From Kineobactrum sediminis (GTDB lineage Bacteria > Pseudomonadota > Gammaproteobacteria > Pseudomonadales > Halieaceae): a stretch of 64,000 bases of DNA. A model generated the notes under the pieces. The model saw only the letters and a list, made by a program, of their open reading frames with translations, ran no database searches and was not told where the DNA came from. This document shows positions 54,779 through 63,295 of this stretch, piece after piece. Position numbers and translations under genes: made by a program. Location: assembly GCF_002868715.1 (NCBI RefSeq), contig NZ_PKLZ01000013.1, positions 1 to 64,000 of the forward strand, in the 5' to 3' direction. Position 1 is the first letter of the stretch, and each line of letters opens with the position of its first letter.

Positions 54779-56179
54779 ATGGTTTTCGTGAAAGACGGTG
54801 CGCGCAGCGCCACCCTGACTGCCGATACGGACCCTGTGTGGCACGATAGGGTCCGCCGGCGCGTCTTCGTTGGCACAGCGCTGGTCGTACTGGTCGCGGG
54901 CCTCCTGTTCACACTGCTGCAGCCGACACGCTATGAAAGCACGGCGACCGTACTGATGAGTGCCCCGACCGCCATCGATGCCCAGCTGCTCGAGGCGGAT
55001 GTCCAGGGTGTTGCCATCCAAAAGCACACCTTGATGGGCAGTGAAATCATACGCCGTCTGGTCGAGGTGCTCGACGCGGACTACGCAATCACGCTCACGG
55101 CACTGGAGCTGCGAAGCCTCCTGGACGTGCGGCCCGTTCCCGAGACCAACCTGCTGGAACTGGTGGCGATCGGGTCAGAGCCGGAACAGCTGCCACCCCT
55201 TCTGGAAAGCTGGATCGAGGTCTACACCGGGGTCCGCGCCCGGGATATCGAAGCACGCAAGGCGCAGACCCTGACCGAAGTCGATGAAGAACTGACGGGG
55301 CTGGCCGGACGACTGGATGCGGCCCGTGACGCCCTTGAGACGTATCGGCAGGACAACGACATTATCTCCGTGGAGCGGCAGGAAAACGCCGTACTGTCGC
55401 AGCTGGACGGGCTCAACGCAGCGCTCAATCGGGCAGTAGAGGAGGAAATTCGGAGCAATGCCTACCTCGACACCCTCAGGGCATCTTTGGCAGCGGGACA
55501 GCAGGTGGTACCGGAAAGCGAGCGCAACGACGTCGCCGCCATGTCGCAAACGCTGGCGGACTTGCGCACACGCCTGCAAGAGCTTCGTGTCCGCTATACC
55601 GACGACTACATCAGCAAGGCGCCTCAGCTGCGGGAGATTCCCGAGCAGATTGCCCAGCTGGAGGCGGAGCTTGGCCAGGCCTACACAGAAGGTAGCCAGA
55701 TGGAGCTGGCCAACGCCGAACGGGCCCATCAGGCTGCCCGGGCGTCCGTGGCAGACCTCGAGAGCCGGCTACAAGGGCAGAAGCAGGCAGTCGCCGAATT
55801 CAACACCATCTATGCGAAGCACCAGGCCCTGGCGCAGGATCTGGCGCGGCTGGAAGAGCTCAACCGGGAGACACAGGCCAGGCAGGTGAAAATCGCGGTC
55901 AGTCAGGTGGAAAACTACCCCCAGGTGGCAGTCATCGACTGGCCCGCCGCGGAGGCGGAGAGGATCGGGCCACCCTATCCACTGCTGCTTGGTGGCACCG
56001 TATTGATCGCCATCCTCGCTGGCATCTTTGGCGTATGGTTGTACAGCTACCTGCATCCACGGCCGGCGCCGAGCCAGTTCGTCACCCTCTCCGGCGTACC
56101 CCTGTATCCCCGGGACAGGGATCGGTCACTTGAGCAGGATAGCAGCCAGCCAGAGCGACTGACCCGAGGCAAACCGTGA
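54779..56179 (+). CDS. Wzz/GumC-like polysaccharide chain-length protein
   Basis: 466 aa from ATG 54779; the frame is open from 54662 but that part lacks similarity and overlaps the junction. Membrane segment 'VFVGTALVVLVAGLLFTLLQ' near residue 28, then 'PTRYESTATVLMS' (Wzz periplasmic start) and a long coiled coil from about residue 155 to 375 rich in Glu/Gln/Ala. Second membrane segment 'PLLLGGTVLIAILAGIFGVW'. Inner-membrane protein with a periplasmic coiled coil controlling polymer length. No polysaccharide genes are adjacent, so it may be a transported fragment of a larger locus. Confidence 0.75.
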   Translation: MVFVKDGARSATLTADTDPVWHDRVRRRVFVGTALVVLVAGLLFTLLQPTRYESTATVLMSAPTAIDAQLLEADVQGVAIQKHTLMGSEIIRRLVEVLDADYAITLTALELRSLLDVRPVPETNLLELVAIGSEPEQLPPLLESWIEVYTGVRARDIEARKAQTLTEVDEELTGLAGRLDAARDALETYRQDNDIISVERQENAVLSQLDGLNAALNRAVEEEIRSNAYLDTLRASLAAGQQVVPESERNDVAAMSQTLADLRTRLQELRVRYTDDYISKAPQLREIPEQIAQLEAELGQAYTEGSQMELANAERAHQAARASVADLESRLQGQKQAVAEFNTIYAKHQALAQDLARLEELNRETQARQVKIAVSQVENYPQVAVIDWPAAEAERIGPPYPLLLGGTVLIAILAGIFGVWLYSYLHPRPAPSQFVTLSGVPLYPRDRDRSLEQDSSQPERLTRGKP

Positions 56180-56616
56180 GGGACACCATGCCAGAGATTC
56201 CGCAACGCCGGTGTGCTCACGTCCAGGTTTGAACGGATATGAATGGCATACCCAACGCTGCGAACAGTATTTTCGGGGCAATAGATAGAAACTTCGACAG
56301 GTCTGCAGGTCCAGTAGACACAATCAGCGAGGATGCCTACTCTCGATAGGCCGTTAATATGTCGTATACTTCTTCGCCACGGCCAATGCCCGGCGCCAGG
56401 ATCCAGACGTCGAAGCGGCGGCAGTACTTTACCGGCGCCTGCTGCTGCGACAGCCGGGGCCACGATAATCGAGCCCGCGCGGGCGTCCGCAACCACGCTT
56501 GCTGCTGCCGTCAGGGACGCCATAAACAGCACCGCAGCTGACATTGCCAGCCTGCTGGTGGACCACTCAACCGATCCGGCTCACTACCGGGCTCTCAGCG
56601 GGGACCTGCCCAGGCC
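56180..56616. other. Gene-free stretch between Wzz-like and dehalogenase genes
   Basis: 437 bp. Open frames on both strands are GC-driven; one plus-strand frame ends 'STAADIASLLVDHSTDPAHY' and a minus-strand one starts like a signal peptide, but neither matches a family I know nor has a convincing ribosome-binding site. Nothing else recognised. Confidence 0.4.
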
Positions 56617-57549
56617 ATGACGACCGTTTTGCGTACACCGGACCACCATTTTGCCGGGCTTCCCGACTTTCCCTGGGAGCCCCGCTACCTGCAGCTTACC
56701 GACGATCGACTGGGCCCGCTGCGCATGCACTACCTCGATGAGGGCCCCAGGCAAGGGCCGTTAGTGCTGCTGCTGCACGGCGAGCCCAGCTGGTGCTTCC
56801 TCTATCGCCACATGATCCGTGAACTCAGCGCACGCGGGTTCCGCTGCGTCGCGCCGGACCTGATCGGATTCGGGCGCTCGGACAAACCGGCGCAGCGCGA
56901 GTACTACAGCTATGCCGGCCATGTCGCGCAGATGGCCGCACTGGTCACGGCGCTTGACCTGCGGGACATTATCCTCGTCTGCCAGGACTGGGGTGGCCCC
57001 ATCGGGCTGTCTGTGCTGGCGCAGATGCCGGAGCGCTTCCAGGCCGTGGTCGCCGCGAATACCCTGCTGCCCAACTGCGAAGCCGCACCCCGCGGAGTGG
57101 AGCCCTGGCCGGGAGAGATTGTCGAACAGTGGGTTGCTGCGACCCGGGTGGCCACGGACCTGCCCATTGCCGATGTGGTCGCGGGGGTTTGCGTGGCGCC
57201 GCTGTCCGCAGCCGTGCGCGCCGCCTATGACGCGCCCTTCCCGACGCCTGCCTACAAGGCGGCGGCGCTGGAGTTTCCCAGTCTGATCCCGATCCGCGAG
57301 GACATGCCCGGCGTCGCCGGGAACCGGCGCACCTGGCAGCTGCTGGAGCAGTGGCAGAAACCGTTTGTCACCGCCTTCAGCGACAGCGACCCGGCGACGG
57401 CTGCCTGGGCCGACGTCTTTCGCCAGCGCATTCCCGGCGCCCGGGGCCGCAACCACCCGATCATCCGTGATGCCGGCCACTTCCTGCAGGAAGAACAGGG
57501 CCCCGCGCTTGCCGCAGTGGTGGCCGAAGTGGCAAGCTCACTGACCTGA
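56617..57549 (+). CDS. Haloalkane dehalogenase (alpha/beta hydrolase)
   Basis: 310 aa, the DhlA-type length. 'VLLLHGEPSWCFLYRHMI' holds the oxyanion HG.P motif. Nucleophile elbow 'VCQDWGGPIG' has Asp124 and the halide-binding Trp125. The acid is probably in 'TAFSDSDP' (Asp256 or Asp258) and the base is His288 in 'RDAGHFLQEE'. Asp instead of Ser as nucleophile separates it from esterases; a fluoroacetate-type dehalogenase or epoxide hydrolase is less likely. Converts haloalkanes to alcohols. It stands alone in the mobile-element region. Confidence 0.87.
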   Translation: MTTVLRTPDHHFAGLPDFPWEPRYLQLTDDRLGPLRMHYLDEGPRQGPLVLLLHGEPSWCFLYRHMIRELSARGFRCVAPDLIGFGRSDKPAQREYYSYAGHVAQMAALVTALDLRDIILVCQDWGGPIGLSVLAQMPERFQAVVAANTLLPNCEAAPRGVEPWPGEIVEQWVAATRVATDLPIADVVAGVCVAPLSAAVRAAYDAPFPTPAYKAAALEFPSLIPIREDMPGVAGNRRTWQLLEQWQKPFVTAFSDSDPATAAWADVFRQRIPGARGRNHPIIRDAGHFLQEEQGPALAAVVAEVASSLT

Positions 57550-57596
57550 TTCACCCTTGCCACCGCAGGCGGACACGCCCTGACCACAGACCAAGC

Positions 57597-57716
57597 CGTT
57601 GATCCGTATCGAGTGAAATTCCTTCAGACTACCTTTCAAGGCTTCCAGCCGATTACCAGGTGGAACTCTTAAATCCTGCAAGTCTGCTGGATCATGCAAG
57701 TAGAGTAGTTTTCACA
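57597..57716 (-). pseudogene. higB toxin C-terminal remnant
   Basis: About 110 of 120 bases match the pair 2 toxin at 53637-53756 (GGCTTCCAGCCGATTACCAG and flanks). Only the middle-to-late part of the gene is present, without start or stop. It shows that sequence related to pair 2 once existed here. Confidence 0.8.
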
Positions 57717-57793
57717 GGCTCAGCGAGAAAATCTACTCTCAACAGGCTCTTTATACGTCCTATACACGACGCTGAAATTCTTCCCGGCGCTCA

Positions 57794-58069
57794 TCAAGCC
57801 GCTCCCTGACTGTGACGCAGCTGGAACAGGTCGTAATTGGCCTGCATGGAGAGCCAGAACTCGGCGCTACCGGCACCCGCCTGTTCCAGTGCCAGAGCCA
57901 TATCCGGTGTTACGGAGGCACTACCATTGATGAGCCGGTTCAGGGTGTTACGATGGCAGCCGAGCCGCTCTGCGACTACGGCCACGCTGTCGATTTTGTG
58001 GCCGTCCTCATCCTCGATCAGCCGTTGCCGGATGATCTGGCCCGGATGCGAGGGGTTATACATGGACAT
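57794..58069 (-). CDS. higA: HigA-family antitoxin (pair 3)
   Basis: 91 aa. 'NPSHPGQIIRQRLIEDEDGH' leader, helix-turn-helix 'VVAERLGCHRNTLNRLINGS' and 'WLSMQANYDLFQLRH' ending are standard for the family. 14 bp after the toxin stop codon. Neutralises and autoregulates. Confidence 0.92.
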   Translation of the reverse strand: MSMYNPSHPGQIIRQRLIEDEDGHKIDSVAVVAERLGCHRNTLNRLINGSASVTPDMALALEQAGAGSAEFWLSMQANYDLFQLRHSQGAA

Positions 58070-58083
58070 GGTGTTTTCTCCTG

Positions 58084-58362
58084 TCAGTGATAATCGTCAT
58101 AGTCCAGCAGGTACACATTGCCGTCTCTAAGCTCGAAGAACAGTCGCCAGTTGCCCGACACCTTGATGGCGTGCTGGCCTTTCAGCTTCCCGGTCAGCGG
58201 GTGCAGTCCCCAGTTGCCGGCGGCAATATCGTCAAGGCAGGTTGCAGCGTCCAGCACAGTCAGGCGGTCACGGAGGCGATCAACATGATCAATGCGGACG
58301 CCCTTCGTAGTGCCTTTCTCGAAAAACAGCTTTAGCCCTTTGTGCCTGATGCTTTTGATCAT
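58084..58362 (-). CDS. higB: HigB-family toxin (pair 3)
   Basis: 92 aa from ATG 58362, chosen because the protein then starts 'MIKSIRHKGLKLFFEKGTTK' as usual; the frame is open to 58458. 'WGLHPLTGKLKGQHAIKVSG' and 'NWRLFFELRDGNVYLLDYDD' complete the RelE-like fold. Ribosome-dependent mRNA interferase by family. The operator-like palindrome at 58390-58412 lies 28 bp upstream. Confidence 0.93.
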   Translation of the reverse strand: MIKSIRHKGLKLFFEKGTTKGVRIDHVDRLRDRLTVLDAATCLDDIAAGNWGLHPLTGKLKGQHAIKVSGNWRLFFELRDGNVYLLDYDDYH

Positions 58363-58389
58363 TCGCTCGCCTTTGCCTACACCGACACA

Positions 58390-58412
58390 ATTGTAGCGCG
58401 TCGCGCGACAAT
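58390..58412. promoter_or_regulatory. Palindromic operator of higBA pair 3
   Basis: ATTGTAGCGCG-T-CGCGCGACAAT: 11-bp arms with one mismatch around a single base. Expected HigA repressor site. The remaining 58413-58712 stretch has no recognisable gene. Confidence 0.65.
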
Positions 58413-58712
58413 GTTCAAACTGAGCTTGCGCGTTTTCGTAAATCGCCCCCTGACACACGCGCCAAGCCGTAACTGAGCCGCGAAAAGATGCTGGCCACAG
58501 TGTTGCAGCTGCTGGATACTACGGTAATTTCGTGTGGGTAATACCCAGTACGCAAAAGAGAATAAATCATACGGTCTGAATACACTGCGAAGCTGCCATG
58601 TCGATATCAAAGGCAGCGAGATCCAGTTTCACTTTCGCGGCAGAGTTTTTAAGTGAGAACAGCTGTTTAAGCTGTAACTTCATCGTAATGTGTACCAATC
58701 CGGAGTGCCGAT

Positions 58713-59198
58713 ATGAAACTCGAAGCTTCCTGTCATTGTGGCGCGGTGCGGTTCAGCTGCGACAGCGTGGCGCCCTATCCGTTCATGTACTGCTACTGCA
58801 GCATCTGCCGTAAAACGGCGGGCGCCGGCGGCTTCTCCATCAATCTGCATGCCGACGCCGACTCGCTCGTAGTTGAGGGTGAGGAGTCGATCAATGTTTA
58901 TCGGCCCTATATGGATCATCCAAAGCGGGACGAGCGCAGCCCCGGCGAGCGGCGTTTCTGCAAGCACTGCGGCAGCATGATGTGGGCCTTCGATCCGCGC
59001 TGGCCGGCACTGATCCATCCCTTTGCCTCGGTCATCGACAGCCCCCTGCCCGAGCCGCCTGAGCGATATCACATCCTGCTGGATTCAAAACCCGGCTGGG
59101 TACCGGTGCCCGCGGGCGACGGCGAATGCCGCTTCGATCATTATCCGGACTGTTCGCTGCTGGACTGGCACCGCAGGCACGGACTGGCAGAGGAATAG
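58713..59198 (+). CDS. GFA-family (glutathione-dependent formaldehyde-activating type) zinc protein
   Basis: 161 aa. Zinc sites of the family: 'SCHCGAVRFSC' (residues 6-16), 'YCYCSICRKTAGAGG' (about 26-40) and 'RRFCKHCGSMMW' (about 80-91). Members bind zinc and some act on glutathione adducts of aldehydes; most have no proven substrate. Placed between higBA pair 3 and an MFS gene, without operon partners. Confidence 0.85.
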   Translation: MKLEASCHCGAVRFSCDSVAPYPFMYCYCSICRKTAGAGGFSINLHADADSLVVEGEESINVYRPYMDHPKRDERSPGERRFCKHCGSMMWAFDPRWPALIHPFASVIDSPLPEPPERYHILLDSKPGWVPVPAGDGECRFDHYPDCSLLDWHRRHGLAEE

Positions 59199-59222
59199 GC
59201 GAAACTGCAGCTGCTGGCGAAC

Positions 59223-60536
59223 TCAAACCGGGTCACTTCCCGGCAAGGCCCGGCTTGCCCGGCCAAACAACACCGTCGCAATCAGCCCGATAACAGCAAA
59301 CCCCGCCACGACCCCAAATACATGCTGGTGGCCCGCGGCCCCGGGAGAGGAATCGATAAGCCAGCCCATCAGCGGACCCATGAAGATATCCGGTGTGAAG
59401 CCGACAAAAGACACCACGCCCACCGCAGTGCCGGTCCGTATTAGCGGGACATTGCCCTCACCGAAAATGGCGAAATACAGGCCGCGCAAACCATAGATAC
59501 CCGCACTGGTACCCGCGATGGTCGCCAGCAACAGCCACGGCAGTCCGGGCACGATCAAACCGGCCGCGATCGCCCCGCTGCCCAACATGACGACGGCAAA
59601 ACTCAACAACAGCATGACCGAACCACTGAACCGGTCCGCCAGCAATCCCGCACCGATGGCCGCGACCGGGCGCATCCAGAACGAGACAGTGGCGATAGTG
59701 GCGGCCTCCACCTCGTTGTAACCGAAGGCGTCCCTGGCATACAGGGAAAAACCATCGGTGCTTTTGTAGGCCACGTAGGCACAGAGCACGATGACCGACT
59801 GGCACCAGACCGTAGGCATGGCCATGACTTGCCGCAGGCCCCGCAAACTATCCCGGGTACCGGCCAGGGTATCGCTCCGCGGCGTCGGCGGCACGAACAG
59901 CCAGACCAGCAGCGCCGACAGGACACACATCCCGGAAAATCCCTGGATGATTGTAGCCAGTGCCTGCTCGCGCTGGGCGAGGGTCGCGGTTTCCACATCC
60001 GCCGGCAACAGGGCCGCGAACACCAGAACCGATACCGACGCCATGACCGCCGCGAACAGTCCGCGGCCGCCGTCCAGCAGGCCAAAGGTCCTGCCCTGGT
60101 GAACACTGCCCAGCTCCCGGGTGGTTTTGATCAGGGCCCCCCAGAACAGCAGGATGGTGGTCAGTCCCCAGAATCCGTAGAGCAGGGTCAGCACGCCGAT
60201 GGGCGGTATGGTGGCCATGACTACCCCGCCGAGGGAAGTCGCCAGCAATGCCGCCACCAGCAGGTTGCGGGCGGAAAAGCGGTCCGCCAGCGGGCCGCCG
60301 GCGAAGTAGGACACCATGGCGATGACGCCATACAGGGAAAACGCGGTGCCGAGCTGAAGATTGGTGATGCCGAAAATGTCGATGAAGGTGGGACGGAAAA
60401 TGCGCGACAGGACGAAGGGCAGCAGAAAGATGGCCTCACCGGCAATGATGAGGGCGGCGAGCGCCAGGAAACCGGAATTTCCACGGACTCTGTCCCTGGT
60501 TGTCTTAATGGCAGAGATAACAACACCTGTTTTTAT
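59223..60536 (-). pseudogene. MFS transporter with 5' end lost (no start codon before TM1)
   Basis: From 60317 an ATG-initiated frame covers TM2-TM12, but coding similarity continues upstream in the same frame: 'GNSGFLALAALIIAGEAIFL', 'LPFVLSRIFRPTFIDIFGIT' and 'NLQLGTAFSLYGVIAMVSYF' form TM1-TM2. That frame has a stop at 60537-60539 and no ATG, GTG or TTG before TM1; only ATA or ATT codons occur. The upstream side is the higB remnant, so a recombination probably removed the start. A rare start codon (ATT) cannot be excluded. Substrate unknown. Confidence 0.7.
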
Positions 60537-60544
60537 TCATTTGG

Positions 60545-60700
60545 TATGTCCCGGACTCACCGGATGTCTCGGAACTTCCAGATCCGGTAATCCCGTTGCA
60601 TCTTGCAAATAGAGGAGTTTGCGCCTGGCGATTCTCAGAATTTCGTTTGGAAACCATCCTGTTGATTTGCTCTTCTTATCATACAAGAGGTCTCGGTCGA
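60545..60700 (-). pseudogene. higB toxin N-terminal remnant
   Basis: Minus strand reads 'VIDRDLLYDKKSKSTGWFPN', 'EILRIARRKLLYLQDATGLP' and 'DLEVP', collinear with the first half of the pair 2 toxin (DDLFYDRKSKSTRSFPAEL...). The rest is missing. With 57597-57716 this could be the two ends of one broken copy. Confidence 0.8.
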
Positions 60701-60783
60701 TAACACTGACAATGGCGACGGGCTCTATCGCATTCTCCAGTGTATGATGAAGAGCCTGACCGAAACAACCAAAGGCCCCATCC

Positions 60784-62163
60784 ATGTCCGTCCGCACTGG
60801 TGAACAGCCCGAAGGTTTCCGCGTTTACCTGCGGCCCCGGGTACTGGGCATGCTGCTTCTCGGTTTCTCCGCCGGGCTGCCACTGCTGCTGGTGGGTGGG
60901 ACATTCAGCGCCTGGTTGCGCGACATCGGTGTCGAGTTGACGGCGATCGGCTTTCTCAGCTGGGTGGGGATTGCGCATTCCATCAAGGTGCTATGGGCGC
61001 CGGTAGTGGATCGGGCCCCTCTGCCCCTGTTATCCCGGCTGCTGGGTCGGCGCCGGGCCTGGATGCTCGCCGCGCAGATCACCATCGCCGTGTCGCTGGC
61101 CGGTATGGCACTGACCAACCCGCTGGAGAATCTCTGGCTGGTGGCGGTGTTTGCCGTGCTATCGGCTTTTGGGTCCGCCACACAGGACGTGGCCATCGAT
61201 GCCTACCGGGTGGAGGCCGAAGCCCGCCACCGTCAGGCGGCCATGGCCGCCACCTATGTCACCGGTTACCGGGTGGCCCTGCTGGCCGCCGGCGCCGGCG
61301 CACTGCACGTTGCCAACATCGGCAGTTGGAATCTTGCTTACGGCGCCATGGCTGCGCTGATGGGAGTGGGCATGCTGACCACGCTGATCATCCGCGAGCC
61401 GGCGGTCACCATCGACCGGGCCACCGCCATCCTCGAAAAAAGGGTCACCGACTATCTGGATGACACCGATCACCAGGGAATGCGTCGGGATCTGACCGCC
61501 TGGTTTATCGGCGCCGTGATCTGCCCGTTTGCTGACTTCTTCAAACGCTACGGGATGGCTGCCGTGGTAGTGCTGTTGTTTATCGGTACGTTTCGTATCA
61601 GCGATATTTTCATGGGGGTACTGGCCAATCCGTTCTATCTGGACCTGGGATTCAGTAAAGCCGAAATCGCCAATGTGGCGGCTGCCTTTGGCCTGGCGAT
61701 GACGCTGATCGGCGCCGCCCTGGGCGGCGTGCTGGTGGCGCGCTTCGGTATCGCCCCCCTGTTGATCGGGACTGCCCTGATGGCGCCAGTCACCAACTTG
61801 ACGTTTTCCTGGCTGGCGCTGATCGGCCCGGAAACCTACGGGCTGGTCATCGCCATCATTGCCGACAACATCACCGGCGGCATGGCCATCTCGGTATTGA
61901 TCGCCTATCTGTCCAGCCTGACCAACACCGCCTACACTGCCACCCAGTACGCGCTGTTCAGCTCGGTGATGACCCTGCCCGGCCAGTTCCTCGGCGGTTT
62001 CACCGGCATCCTGGCCGCCAGCGTCGGCTGGTTCTGGTTCTTTGTGACCGCCGCGATTCTCGGGCTGCCGGCGTTTCTGTTGGCAATTCTGTTGCTGCGG
62101 ATCGCCCACCCCGACCAGGTTGAGCGTCCCGGCATGCGAGACGATAACAGCGCGGTTCCCTGA
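60784..62163 (+). CDS. ampG: AmpG-like muropeptide/MFS transporter
   Basis: 459 aa, about 12-14 membrane segments. 'LGMLLLGFSAGLPLLLVGGT' and 'FSAWLRDIGVELTAIGFLSW' plus 'SIKVLWAPVVDRAPLPLLSR' with 'LLGRRRAWMLAAQ' match AmpG. Further along: 'GSATQDVAIDAYRVE' and 'MSLSTNTAYTATQYALFSS'-like 'LSSLTNTAYTATQYALFSSV'. Imports anhydro-muropeptides from the periplasm for cell-wall recycling. Monocistronic, GC-rich. Confidence 0.92.
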   Translation: MSVRTGEQPEGFRVYLRPRVLGMLLLGFSAGLPLLLVGGTFSAWLRDIGVELTAIGFLSWVGIAHSIKVLWAPVVDRAPLPLLSRLLGRRRAWMLAAQITIAVSLAGMALTNPLENLWLVAVFAVLSAFGSATQDVAIDAYRVEAEARHRQAAMAATYVTGYRVALLAAGAGALHVANIGSWNLAYGAMAALMGVGMLTTLIIREPAVTIDRATAILEKRVTDYLDDTDHQGMRRDLTAWFIGAVICPFADFFKRYGMAAVVVLLFIGTFRISDIFMGVLANPFYLDLGFSKAEIANVAAAFGLAMTLIGAALGGVLVARFGIAPLLIGTALMAPVTNLTFSWLALIGPETYGLVIAIIADNITGGMAISVLIAYLSSLTNTAYTATQYALFSSVMTLPGQFLGGFTGILAASVGWFWFFVTAAILGLPAFLLAILLLRIAHPDQVERPGMRDDNSAVP

Positions 62164-62326
62164 ATCCTCGGGCGCGAATCGGGGCATTTGCAGGTATTAT
62201 TCCCCCGGCCGCGATGACACCATCACTGCTGTGGCTGCGTGCTCTTCGCCATGCAGGTATTCACTTCGGCACAGAATGGGCACGTGTCTTCACCGTCGAC
62301 CGCTGTCATGGACAAACCTCCCGATG

Positions 62327-63049
62327 TCACGTTCCGAAAACCTGACGCGATATTTCTGCCAGCTCACTTGCGCCAACCGGCCTGGCGGCGCCCGGTTCCA
62401 GATCACCCAGGCATACAGGCCCTACCGAGACGCGGTGCAGCGCGAGCACCTTGTTCTGGAACGCACCGAACATGCGCTTGACCTGGTGATACTTGCCCTC
62501 GACCAGCGACAGCCTGGCCCGGTACGCGGAGAGTATCTCCAACCGGGCCGGCAGTGTGGTGATGCCTTCATAGGCAAAGTAAATGCCAGACTGAAACGCA
62601 GCCACGTATTCCCCGCTCAAGGGCTCGGATACACTCACCTCATAGGTCTTGGGGAGTTTCGTCTGCGGCGAGCTGATCCGGCGTGACCACGCCCCGTCAT
62701 TCGTCAGCAGTACCAGGCCCGTGGTATTGAAGTCCAGCCGCCCGGCAATATGCAGCTCATCCTTGCGGGGGTGCTGAACCAGATCCAGTATCGTCGGGTG
62801 CTTGGTGTCCTTTGTCGCACTGAGCACACCCGCGGGCTTGTTCAAGGCCAGATAGACCGGCTGCTCGCTCTGCAGGCAGACACCATCCAGCTCAACGCGG
62901 GTGAACTTCGTCACCGCCTGCTGAACCGAATCCGCCACAATGCCATCCAGCACTATCCGCCGTTGTGCCAGCAACAGGCGAGTGTCTGCCATGGAGCAAT
63001 CACTGTTCTGGCTGATAAAACGATCGAGCCTGGTGGTATAGGGCTTCAT
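62327..63049 (-). CDS. Pseudouridine synthase, RsuA/RluE family (16S or 23S rRNA)
   Basis: 240 aa from ATG 63049; the open frame to 63229 crosses the 27-bp repeat and has no similarity. N-terminal S4-like domain 'RLDRFISQNSDCSMADTRLL' and 'LAQRRIVLDGIVADSVQQAV'. Catalytic 'HIAGRLDFNTTGLVLLTNDG' has the active Asp near residue 103, and 'YHQVKRMFGAFQNKVLALHR' is the family ending. Isomerises a specific uridine in rRNA; RsuA (16S position 516) is the best fit by pattern. Confidence 0.88.
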   Translation of the reverse strand: MKPYTTRLDRFISQNSDCSMADTRLLLAQRRIVLDGIVADSVQQAVTKFTRVELDGVCLQSEQPVYLALNKPAGVLSATKDTKHPTILDLVQHPRKDELHIAGRLDFNTTGLVLLTNDGAWSRRISSPQTKLPKTYEVSVSEPLSGEYVAAFQSGIYFAYEGITTLPARLEILSAYRARLSLVEGKYHQVKRMFGAFQNKVLALHRVSVGPVCLGDLEPGAARPVGASELAEISRQVFGT

Positions 63050-63067
63050 GACAGACTGGCGAACCGC

Positions 63068-63094
63068 GGGGTCAGGTCTCGCATTGTAACATCC
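63068..63094 (+). repeat. 27-bp dispersed repeat, copy 4
   Basis: One base differs from the other copies (TAACATCC for TAGCATCC). No tRNA fragment is next to it; it lies 19 bp upstream of the pseudouridine synthase start on the other strand. Confidence 0.6.
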
Positions 63095-63237
63095 ACTCAC
63101 CCAGCCCAAGAAGATCAGGTACCGATCCCCCTCAATGAAAAACGAAATCTCCTTGAGCAAGACTGATCCAGGGTCGATAGTGATATGACGAAATCGTCGA
63201 CTTGAGCCTTCCCCAATTACGCTGCGCATTTATTGTT

Positions 63238-63256
63238 GCAAATGAGAACCATTCGT
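63238..63256 (+). promoter_or_regulatory. Fur-box-like site
   Basis: GCAAATGAGAACCATTCGT agrees with 12 of 19 bases of the consensus Fur box, including the AATGA.AA.CATT core. It lies 40 bp upstream of the ORF at 63296, implying iron-repressed expression. Confidence 0.55.
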
Positions 63257-63295
63257 ATTAATGTCAGGCCATCCAACCACATTGGGAGATTTCAA

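Noticed and set aside
54659-55027. Upstream extension of the MazF-like frame
   Set aside because: It is antisense to the Wzz-like gene and has no similarity to MazF N-termini; the toxin is truncated rather than extended.
63050-63229. N-terminal extension of the pseudouridine synthase
   Set aside because: The extra 60 residues cross the 27-bp repeat and the family begins at 'MKPYTTRLDRF'.
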